Both the position numbers and the translations under genes were made by a program. A model generated the notes under the pieces. That model searched no databases and was not told the DNA's origin. It saw only the letters and a list, made by a program, of their open reading frames with translations. This document shows positions 1 to 5,361 of a DNA stretch of 5,406 nucleotides, piece after piece; the first letter of the stretch is position 1, and each line of letters begins with the position of its first letter. Source of the stretch: JAWLGW01 sp964569055 (lineage in GTDB: Bacteria > Planctomycetota > J058). The DNA lies in NCBI GenBank assembly GCA_964569055.1, contig CAZMSZ010000471.1:1-5406 (forward strand). The letters are read 5' to 3'.

Positions 1-1
1 C

Positions 2-1339
2 CGCGACCCCGACTGGCCGCGCGCGATCGAACCCTCCCTGCCGGCCGGCCTCGACGCGCTCTGCCGGCGGGCCATGGCCAAGGACCCGGCGGCGCGGCCC
101 CAGAGCGCGGCGGCGCTGCGCGACGAGCTCGCGCGCTGGCTCGAGGGCGAGGAGCGCGGGGCGGGCTCGCGCCTGGGGCGGCGCGGAGCGCTGGCCGCCC
201 TGGGCGCGCTGGTCGTGGTCGCCGGGCTGGCGCTCGCCGCCGCGCCGGGACGGGCTCCCCCGCTCGCGGACACGCCCGCGGCCACACGCGCGCCGGGCCC
301 CGAGGCCGCCCCCACGGCCTCGCTCGCGCAGACCTCCTCGCCCCGCGCGGCGAGCGAGGAGGGGCACGAGGTGCGCCGCCGCTGGGCCGGACGCGTGTGG
401 TCCGAAGGTGACCTGGCCCGTCCGGTCACCGTCCGCTTCCTCGACGACCGGCGGCTGGCGACGCTCCCCACGCGCGGCGTCGCGCTCGCGATCCACTCCC
501 TCGCGTCGCGGCAAGAGGAGGCTCGGGTCCTGCTCCTGGAGCACGACGACGGCGGCGGGATGGCCATGGTGCGTGTGCGCCCAGGGCTGCTCCTCCTGGT
601 CACGCCCTCGTGCTTGTGGAGCTCCGACGGCGTCGCGCTGACCCCGCTCTGGCGGCCTCCCGCGGACACGGCGCTGTTCGAGTGGCTGGCCTTCGAGCGG
701 GCGACCGGGCGGGTCGTCGTCACGGGCCGGCATTTTCGGCCGACGTGGCTTCGGCTCGAAGCCCTGCCCGCCACCGCCACCGCGCCCGAGCAGGACGTCG
801 AGACGCTCCGCTTCGGGTTCGAGCTGTACGGCGGACGACTCCTCGAGGCGCTGCGGCCGCCCGGGGGCGGCGGCGCGCTCCGCTCGAGCGCGCCGGGCCA
901 GGAGCAGGGCTGGGCCACCCTCCCACCCCCTGCCAGCGCGGCGCTCCATCCCGACGCGCCGCTCCTCGCGGTCGGGCTGCAGCGCGCCGGGCAGATCGCG
1001 CTGCTCGACGTGAGCGAGCCGGCGCCGCGTCGGGTCGCGCTGGTGAGGCTCGACTACAGGCAGCTGCCGGCCACCGGCACACAGGTCAACGCCTGCGCGT
1101 TCGGCGCCGGACGGCTGTGGGTCGCCACGCCGCACGCGCTCTGGAGCTGGCCCGTGCAGCCCGAACCGCTCCTGGCGGCGCGCACCGAGCAGCAGCTGGG
1201 CGCGCCGCCGGACCGCCGGGTCGACATGCTGCCGGCGGGCTTCGGCGAGCCGTGCTCGATCGACCTCTCGCCCGACGGCGCGCTGGTCGCGGTCGGCGGT
1301 CGGGGCCAGGTGCTGCTGCGCGGCGTGGACGCGCCCTGA
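2..1339 (+). CDS. Hanks-type Ser/Thr protein kinase, C-terminal part, with membrane segment and WD40-like sensor domain (5' truncated)
   Basis: The reading frame is open to the left edge, so the ATG at 74 is internal, not the start; 445 residues are visible. Visible residues 1-50 match the end of a Hanks-type kinase C-lobe: 'LDALCRRAMAKDPAARPQSA' carries the subdomain XI arginine (R32), followed by the closing helix 'ALRDELARWLEG'. The ATP-binding and catalytic loops lie outside the window, so activity cannot be judged. A basic stretch (GSRLGRRG) leads into one transmembrane helix at about 63-81, then a Pro/Ala/Thr linker to about 120. Residues about 125-445 are beta-rich with weak WD40-like blades, such as 'AALHPDAPLLAVGLQ..GQIALLDV' and 'SIDLSPDGALVAVGG..GQVLLRGV'. 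The family places the kinase in the cytoplasm and the propeller outside, as a sensor or binding domain; the ligand is unknown. It converges on an FHA-domain gene, a plausible reader of its phosphothreonines (inference). The kinase call rests on about 50 residues but the pattern is characteristic. Confidence 0.85.
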   Translation, partial: RDPDWPRAIEPSLPAGLDALCRRAMAKDPAARPQSAAALRDELARWLEGEERGAGSRLGRRGALAALGALVVVAGLALAAAPGRAPPLADTPAATRAPGPEAAPTASLAQTSSPRAASEEGHEVRRRWAGRVWSEGDLARPVTVRFLDDRRLATLPTRGVALAIHSLASRQEEARVLLLEHDDGGGMAMVRVRPGLLLLVTPSCLWSSDGVALTPLWRPPADTALFEWLAFERATGRVVVTGRHFRPTWLRLEALPATATAPEQDVETLRFGFELYGGRLLEALRPPGGGGALRSSAPGQEQGWATLPPPASAALHPDAPLLAVGLQRAGQIALLDVSEPAPRRVALVRLDYRQLPATGTQVNACAFGAGRLWVATPHALWSWPVQPEPLLAARTEQQLGAPPDRRVDMLPAGFGEPCSIDLSPDGALVAVGGRGQVLLRGVDAP

Positions 1340-1366
1340 GCGGCGGCGCCCGCGGGATCAGCGCGC
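1331..1366. terminator. Possible bidirectional terminator between convergent genes
   Basis: An imperfect inverted repeat, GCGCCCTGA (1331-1339) and TCAGCGCGC (1358-1366), pairs at eight of nine positions. Each arm contains the stop codon of one of the two convergent genes. The 18-bp loop holds a further small stem, GCGG (1340-1343) with CCGC (1350-1353). There is no T-tract on either strand, so classical intrinsic termination is weak at best. The tail-to-tail position is what makes a shared terminator plausible; a chance hairpin in GC-rich DNA is the alternative. Confidence 0.3.
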
Positions 1367-4300
1367 CGGAACGTCCAGCGTCCAGCGCTGCGTCTGGCGC
1401 ATCTCGTCGCGGTGCTCGTCGCGCACCCAGGGGGTGGGGTCCCACACCTCGGCCGAGATCTCGTAGCGCCCGGGCTCGAGGTCGCGCGGGTTGACCTTGA
1501 TGAAGTGGACCGGCAGCCCCTGCACGACCTCGAGGTTGCCGCTCACGTCCTTGACCGGGACCTCCGCCTCCTCGGCGCCGCCTCCCTGGCGCTCGCGCGT
1601 GCCCTCGCCGTCCTCGTCCTGCTCCTCCGGGTCGCCCGTCTCGGGGCGCTCGGGCGCGAACGGGCCCTTGCGGCGCCAGTGCACGAACAGGGGGTGCGTG
1701 GCCGGCTTCATCACGAGCACGCGGAAGGTGATCGTGTCGCGCCCCGCCTGGAGCTCGCTCTCGGCCGGCCACACCTGGTCGATCGGGCGCACGTGCCGAT
1801 ACAGCGCGCGCACCATGACCTCCATGCACGGCGCGCAGAACGGCGAGCCGACGTCGCGCATCACGCAGGCGCGCTGCGGGCGCCAGTAGCCGGTGGGCTG
1901 GCGGTTGGCGCCCTCGAAGGCGTCGATCGGGCGCTGGGACCAGTTGCCGCCGCCCTGCGGATCGAGCCACGCCTTCCAGGGGGCGACCGCCCGCGCCTCC
2001 TCCGCGGTGGCCGCCGCGACCACGTTGGGCGCCACGACCCGCGGCGGCCCCGAGTAGGGGCGCGGCGGGCCGGGGTTCGGCCCGGGCTCCTGGTCGTACT
2101 CGTCGCCGAGCCCGCCGAACGCGTGGCCGACCTCGTGGGGCGTGGCCTCGAGCATGGTCTTGCACACCGCGACGGTCCCGCCGCCGCCGGTGGCCACGGT
2201 CGCGAAGTCGTTGCCCAGGCAGACCGCCTGGCGGTCGTGCTGGCCGGGCCAGTGGCGCTCGAGCAGCGCGAACACGCGCCCGCGGTCGGTCACGACGTGG
2301 CGCCCGTCCTGGATCGCCGTGCCGAGCGCGGTGTCCTTCTTCTCGCCGTCGCGGGACAGGCCCTCCTCGTTGCTCGCCAGGTTCACGGCCCAGTAGTTGA
2401 TGTACTGGTCGTACTCCTTGTAGAAGTCCTGGAGCTGCAGGAAGCGCGCCGCGCTGTCGGCGTAGCGGTCGAACTGCACCTGCCGCCGCTCGTCGAGCAG
2501 GAACCCGTCGCCGAGGATGTAGAGGTCGAGCCGGTTCGCGGGCGGGCCGTTGCGGCCGAGCTGCCGGCTGAGGCGCACGTCGCGCCGGCGCAGCACGGGG
2601 CTCTCGAAGCGGGCGCGCGCCACGTCGCCCACGCCGGGCACGTCCGCGTGGCGCTTGGCCAGCTCGGCCAGCGCCGCCCGGCCCGCGTGGTAGTAGCCCT
2701 CGTCCATCAGCGCCAGCGCGCGCTCGAGCAGGAGCAGCAGCTTGCGGCGCGCCCGCTCCTCGCGCGCGGCGCTGGCGAGCTCCTTGGCCTGCTCCTTGGC
2801 GGCCGCGCGCGCGGCGAGCACCCGGTCCCGCTCGGCGGGCGCGACCAGGCGCCCCTCGAACACCACGAAGCCGCCCTCGGGCAGCGGCTCACCGCTGGCG
2901 AGCGAGTAGAACGACCAGACCTGCGGCTTGAGCCGCTCCTCCTCGGCGAAGCGGAGCAGGACCGCCGTGCCGCGCTCGAACAGGCCGGTGCGGAAGGCGT
3001 GGAACGCCTTGGCGAAGGTCAGGGTGAGGTCGCGCTCGCCGAGGCGCTCGAACAGCTCTTGCGCCTGGACCGCGCGCACGCGGGTCCACGGCCAGCGCAC
3101 CTCGCCGCTGCCCGCCACGATCGGCTGCAGCACCACGTGCACCCCGTCGGTCGAGGCCAGGCGCGCGCGCAGGTCGCCGCGCACCGTGAGGGTCGGGCGC
3201 TGCTCGGGCGGCAGCTCCGTCGCGGCCTGGAGCGCCGCGAACAGCGCCTCGAGGCCGCGCACCTGCTCCCGCAGCCAGTGCGCGCGCAGGCGCGCCTCCT
3301 CGGTCAGGGACAGCGTCAGCAGGAGGTCGAGCTCGCGCCAGGCGAGCGGCAGGTCGAACCGCAGCGCGGCGTCGACCGCCCGCTTCTCGACCGTGGTCGC
3401 CTCGCCGCTCAGGTCGGGCAGCCCGCCCCGCGCCTGCAGCTCCCGGATCGCCTGCTGCTGCAGCCGCGCGGCCAGGGCCTCGAGCTCGTCGTCGGCCCCC
3501 AGCCCCCGCAGCCGCTCGCGCCCCTCGAGCAGCGAGACCAGCGCGGGCACGGGCCCCAGGCGCTGCGCCTCGCCCGTGACCTCCTCGGCGAGCGCCTCGG
3601 CCTGCGTCGCCGCCTCCTCGCGCAGGCGGGCGCGCAGCGCCTGGGCGGCCTCGTCCTGCGCCCGCTCGGGCTGCAGGAGCGCCAGCAGCTCGAGCAGGGT
3701 CTGCGCGCGCTGGAGCTCCTTGGCGTCGGCCGCCCGGGTCGCCTCGGCCCGCAGCACGGCGCCCACCGCCTCCTGTCGCCGCTCGCCGCCGTGGCGCTCG
3801 GCGCGGCGCAGGCGGTCGGCCACGAACAGCGCGTCGCTCGCGCGCCGGTCGGCGGGGTGCTCGTCGGCGAAGCGCTCGAGCCCGGCCGCGAGCTCGGCGG
3901 GTCCCAGCCGGCGCAGCTCCGCCCAGGCCTTCCGCGCGGCGGGGCTCGAGGGCTCCGCCGCGAAGGGCGGCGGCTCGCCCTCCGTCTCGGGCTCGAGCTC
4001 GGTGGCCTCGGGGTCGAGGGCCGCGTCGCCGCCCGCGGGGGTGACGCCTCCCACGGCGACCTCGCCGGCGGCGCCCTGCCCGGCCTGCTGTCGGCGGACC
4101 TCCAGCACGTATCGCCCGGCGGCGAACACCAGGGCCGCGGCCGCGCCGGTCAGCATCACGAACCCCACGAGCTGGACCGTGCGGCGGCGTCGCCGCTGCA
4201 GGAGGAACTCCTGCGCCAGCGAGCGGGGCTGCGGCTCCTCCTCGGAGGCCTCGTCGGGCGCCGCGCCCTCCTCGTCGGCGGGGGCGGCCTCGTCGGCGCC

Positions 4301-4735
4301 GCGCTCGTCCGCGGGCGGGGCCGCCTCCTGCTCGCGCGGGGCGCGCTCGCTCGCCTCGACCGGCCCCTCCGCCGACGCGGCTCGGCGCGCCTTGCGGCGG
4401 TGCGGGCGCTCGGCGGGCGGCTCGGCCGCGGCCGCGGCCGCGTTCAGCACGACCACCGCCTCGCCGGCGGTGATCTCGGCTCCGGGCGCGAGCGCGGTCG
4501 GCCCGTCGATCCGCTCGCCGTTCACGGCGGTGCCGGCCTTGGTGGTCGACTTGTTCTCGATCGTGGCCACACCGCTGGCGCACGACACGACGAAGTGCAG
4601 GCGCGAGACCCCGCCCGCGGTCAGCACCACGTCGCAGGCCTGCGTCCGCCCGAACGACAGCGAGGCGCCGTCGGGGAGCGGGACCTTGCGGACCTGCCCC
4701 ACCCCCTCGTAGACCTCGAGCACCAGCTCGCTCAA
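1358..4735 (-). CDS. Membrane-anchored M64-type zinc metallopeptidase with N-terminal FHA domain
   Basis: The chosen start is TTG at 4735-4733, which gives 1125 residues. It has a strong Shine-Dalgarno (GGGAGG on the minus strand, 4746-4741) five bases upstream and begins exactly where the FHA fold begins. An upstream ATG at 4888 would add 51 Pro/Gly-rich residues and has less support. Domains in order: FHA at 3-99 with FGR (28-30), S44/H47 in 'VSRLHF', N61 and N72-G73; a charged Ala/Pro/Glu linker to 179; five arginines (181-185) and a transmembrane helix at 186-208, predicting FHA inside and the rest outside; an acidic linker; a long helical region about 265-704 with TPR-like and coiled-coil parts; an M64 catalytic domain about 717-984; and a beta-sandwich-like C-terminus. 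Catalytic signs are 'ILGDGF' (740-745), HEVGH (867-871; two His ligands and a Glu base), D878 in 'GGLGDEY' as likely third ligand, and C957, C967 and C970 in the 'CVMR...FCAPC' pattern. M64 enzymes are metal peptidases related to IgA-cleaving proteases; the substrate here is unknown. An FHA domain across the membrane from the peptidase is unusual and suggests control by phosphothreonine signalling. Confidence 0.9.
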   Translation of the reverse strand: MSELVLEVYEGVGQVRKVPLPDGASLSFGRTQACDVVLTAGGVSRLHFVVSCASGVATIENKSTTKAGTAVNGERIDGPTALAPGAEITAGEAVVVLNAAAAAAEPPAERPHRRKARRAASAEGPVEASERAPREQEAAPPADERGADEAAPADEEGAAPDEASEEEPQPRSLAQEFLLQRRRRRTVQLVGFVMLTGAAAALVFAAGRYVLEVRRQQAGQGAAGEVAVGGVTPAGGDAALDPEATELEPETEGEPPPFAAEPSSPAARKAWAELRRLGPAELAAGLERFADEHPADRRASDALFVADRLRRAERHGGERRQEAVGAVLRAEATRAADAKELQRAQTLLELLALLQPERAQDEAAQALRARLREEAATQAEALAEEVTGEAQRLGPVPALVSLLEGRERLRGLGADDELEALAARLQQQAIRELQARGGLPDLSGEATTVEKRAVDAALRFDLPLAWRELDLLLTLSLTEEARLRAHWLREQVRGLEALFAALQAATELPPEQRPTLTVRGDLRARLASTDGVHVVLQPIVAGSGEVRWPWTRVRAVQAQELFERLGERDLTLTFAKAFHAFRTGLFERGTAVLLRFAEEERLKPQVWSFYSLASGEPLPEGGFVVFEGRLVAPAERDRVLAARAAAKEQAKELASAAREERARRKLLLLLERALALMDEGYYHAGRAALAELAKRHADVPGVGDVARARFESPVLRRRDVRLSRQLGRNGPPANRLDLYILGDGFLLDERRQVQFDRYADSAARFLQLQDFYKEYDQYINYWAVNLASNEEGLSRDGEKKDTALGTAIQDGRHVVTDRGRVFALLERHWPGQHDRQAVCLGNDFATVATGGGGTVAVCKTMLEATPHEVGHAFGGLGDEYDQEPGPNPGPPRPYSGPPRVVAPNVVAAATAEEARAVAPWKAWLDPQGGGNWSQRPIDAFEGANRQPTGYWRPQRACVMRDVGSPFCAPCMEVMVRALYRHVRPIDQVWPAESELQAGRDTITFRVLVMKPATHPLFVHWRRKGPFAPERPETGDPEEQDEDGEGTRERQGGGAEEAEVPVKDVSGNLEVVQGLPVHFIKVNPRDLEPGRYEISAEVWDPTPWVRDEHRDEMRQTQRWTLDVPAR
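1562..1654 (-). other. Acidic low-complexity insert in the C-terminal domain of the protease
   Basis: Residues about 1028-1058 of the protease are rich in Glu, Asp and Gly ('DPEEQDEDGEGTRERQGGG'). They interrupt an otherwise beta-rich, Ig-like C-terminal domain between 'LFVHWRRKGPF' and 'LPVHFIKVNPRDLEPGRYEI'. It looks like an extended surface loop; calcium binding or flexibility is possible but not shown. Confidence 0.6.
1784..2587 (-). other. M64 peptidase catalytic domain (within the FHA protease)
   Basis: This segment encodes residues about 717-984. HEVGH is encoded at 2137-2123 and is followed by AFGGLGDEY, the hallmark of the M64/IgA-peptidase family (HE-x-GH-x-F-x-G-L-x-DEY). The preceding Gly-rich 'ATGGGGTVAVCK', the 'ILGDGF' entry strand and the following 'CVMRDVGSPFCAPC' also fit the family. 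All motif residues are intact, so I expect an active enzyme. Confidence 0.88.
4112..4180 (-). other. Transmembrane helix of the protease
   Basis: Residues 186-208 (from 'TVQLVGFVMLTGAAAALVF' onward) are hydrophobic and directly follow a run of five arginines. By the positive-inside rule the N-terminal FHA side is cytoplasmic. Arginines also follow the helix (R208, R214, R215), so the topology is likely but not certain. Confidence 0.8.
4424..4441. repeat. GGCCGC x3 tandem repeat encoding an alanine run
   Basis: Three perfect copies of GGCCGC encode six consecutive alanines (residues 99-104) just after the FHA domain of the minus-strand protease. It is a short in-frame microsatellite at the start of a flexible linker. 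Length changes by one unit would add or remove two alanines without a frameshift. Confidence 0.7.
4439..4729 (-). other. FHA domain (within the protease)
   Basis: Residues 3-99 show the FHA core in order: 'LSFGR', 'CDVVL', 'VSRLHF' (the S-x-x-H motif), 'IENKST' and 'TAVNGERI', then the last strands 'ALAPGAEITAGEAVVVLN'. The GR, S/H and NG positions that contact phosphothreonine in known FHA domains are all present. The loop before the NG motif (KSTTKAGTAVNG) is a little longer than the common StNGT form. Confidence 0.88.
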
Positions 4736-4740
4736 GGGAT

Positions 4741-4746
4741 CCTCCC
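4741..4746 (-). promoter_or_regulatory. Ribosome-binding site that decides the TTG start of the protease
   Basis: On the minus strand GGGAGG is followed by ATCCC and then TTG (4735-4733). The sequence and five-base spacing are close to ideal. This is why the first 66 codons of the longer open frame are left out. Confidence 0.65.
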
Positions 4747-4830
4747 GCGGCCCCCGCCCGCGCGGCGGGAGCGGGCCGGCATGGTGTCCCAGCCCGGGGC
4801 CGAGGGCAACCGGCCCCCGCGCGCCTGACG

Positions 4831-4868
4831 CTTCGGTGACTGGAGGGACGGGCGCCTCCCGACCGAAG
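4831..4868 (+). promoter_or_regulatory. Compound inverted repeat: antisequestering hairpin or operator
   Basis: A perfect 7-bp inverted repeat, CTTCGGT (4831-4837) and ACCGAAG (4862-4868), encloses a second pairing, GGAGG (4842-4846) with CCTCC (4855-4859), with an 8-base loop. As RNA it forms a 12-bp stem with an asymmetric internal loop. As DNA it is a dyad in the shared upstream region of two divergent genes and could be an operator for the neighbouring HTH protein. It cannot form together with the hairpin at 4854-4883. Confidence 0.4.
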
Positions 4869-4883
4869 AGGGGGGTCGGAGGC
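4854..4883 (+). promoter_or_regulatory. Hairpin that buries the ribosome-binding site of the DUF2934-HTH gene
   Basis: GCCTCC-C-GACC (4854-4864) pairs with GGTCGGAGGC (4874-4883) over ten base pairs with one bulged C (4860) and a nine-base loop. The right arm contains the only good Shine-Dalgarno, GGAGG at 4878-4882, four bases ahead of the ATG at 4887. When folded, it should block ribosome access. The CCTCC needed here is the one used by the alternative hairpin at 4831-4868, so the two folds compete. The pairing is visible in the sequence; a regulatory role is inferred. Confidence 0.4.
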
Positions 4884-4886
4884 TCC

Positions 4887-5312
4887 ATGTCCGCAGCGCC
4901 CGAGTCCGCCCCGATCGACCGCCGCGAGCTCACCGCCCGCGTGGCCTACCTGCTCTACGAGCACCGAGGGCGCGCCCCCGGCCGCGCCCGCGAGGACTGG
5001 CTCCTCGCCGAGCGCTTGATCGACCTGTGCGTGGCGCTCCTGAGCGCGCTCGCCCCGCCGAGCGAGCCCGCGCCGAGGGCCAGCGACTCACCGCCTCGTC
5101 CCGAGACCAGCCGCGAGGACCGCGCGCACGACGTGCTCGCCTTGCTCGAGGCGGCCGTCGCCGCCGACGGCCGCGCCGCGGTCGCGCGTCGCCTCGGCTA
5201 CGCCTCGCCCAGCTCGGTCGGCAAGATCCTGCGCGGTCAGCGCGCGCTCACCGACGCGCTCGTCCAGCGAATCGTGGCCGCGCTGGCGCCGGCGGCGCGC
5301 AAGGCGGCGTAG
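4887..5312 (+). CDS. DUF2934-like / helix-turn-helix fusion protein, putative regulator
   Basis: The protein has 141 residues from ATG at 4887, with GGAGG four bases upstream. A GTG at 4836 in the same frame has no ribosome-binding site and would add 17 low-complexity residues. Residues 11-46 fit the DUF2934 pattern: a basic start, 'ARVAYLLYEHRGRAPG' and then 'EDWLLAERLI' (AY-x-L-x-E-x-x-G...W-x-x-AE). A Pro/Ser-rich linker (55-76) leads to residues 78-133, an all-helical segment of Cro/C1 type: 'DGRAAVARRLGYASPSSVGKILRG' reads as helix-turn-recognition helix, with 'LTDALVQRIVAAL' as the supporting helix. DUF2934 has no established biochemical function. The HTH suggests DNA binding, possibly at the dyad just upstream, which would give autoregulation and control of the divergent protease gene (inference). 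There is no membrane segment, so it should be cytoplasmic. The DUF2934 match is moderate because only the short consensus could be compared. Confidence 0.75.
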   Translation: MSAAPESAPIDRRELTARVAYLLYEHRGRAPGRAREDWLLAERLIDLCVALLSALAPPSEPAPRASDSPPRPETSREDRAHDVLALLEAAVAADGRAAVARRLGYASPSSVGKILRGQRALTDALVQRIVAALAPAARKAA

Positions 5313-5314
5313 GG

Positions 5315-5327
5315 CTCGGACTCCGAG
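5315..5327 (+). terminator. Small hairpin just after the DUF2934-HTH stop codon
   Basis: CTCGG (5315-5319) and CCGAG (5323-5327) form a 5-bp stem with a 3-base loop, starting two bases after the TAG. An overlapping dyad, GACTC-C-GAGTC (5319-5329), is also possible. No T-run follows, so it is at most a weak terminator. Confidence 0.2.
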
Positions 5328-5331
5328 TCGG

Positions 5332-5361
5332 GTGCTCGTGCTCGTGCTCGTCGCCGTGCTC
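5332..5361. repeat. GTGCTC hexamer repeat
   Basis: GTGCTC occurs three times head-to-tail (5332-5349), then once more after a six-base gap (5356-5361). On the plus strand it reads as alternating Val and Leu in a frame that stays open to the right edge, so it may be part of a hydrophobic N-terminal segment. No Shine-Dalgarno precedes the in-frame GTG codons, so I do not call a gene. Confidence 0.6.

Noticed and set aside
1371..1385. Tandem CGTCCAG copies near the protease 3' end
   Set aside because: Only two short units, explained by the coding sequence for the C-terminal 'RWTLDVPAR'.
610..1494. Plus-strand frame overlapping the kinase tail and the convergent junction, and the minus-strand frame at 1086-2165
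   Set aside because: Both are Arg/Ala/Gly-rich shadows that overlap well-supported coding sequence.
2928..4712. A 594-codon plus-strand frame rich in Ser, Ala and Arg
   Set aside because: Low-complexity composition, no ribosome-binding site and full overlap with the convincing protease gene.
4781..4809. TTGCCC-17 bp-CACCAT on the minus strand as a sigma-70-like promoter for the protease
   Set aside because: The spacing is right, but the -10 matches only three of six positions. In DNA this GC-rich I cannot tell it from chance.
1412..4828. A 1138-codon open frame on the plus strand, antisense to the protease
   Set aside because: It mirrors the minus-strand gene codon for codon. Very high GC suppresses stop codons, and the translation (long runs of Leu, Gly, Arg, His, Glu, Val) shows no recognisable domain. 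The minus frame has FHA and M64 motifs.
4836..4886. GTG at 4836 as the start of the DUF2934-HTH protein
   Set aside because: There is no Shine-Dalgarno upstream, the added residues are Gly/Arg-rich, and the ATG at 4887 has GGAGG close by.
4886..4889. Overlapping opposite start codons in CATG
   Set aside because: Intriguing, but the minus-strand TTG at 4735 is the better start, so the overlap is probably accidental.
2889..4964. A 691-codon open frame on the minus strand, in another frame of the protease gene
   Set aside because: The translation is dominated by Arg, Gly and Ala with no motif, which is typical of an out-of-frame GC-rich shadow.
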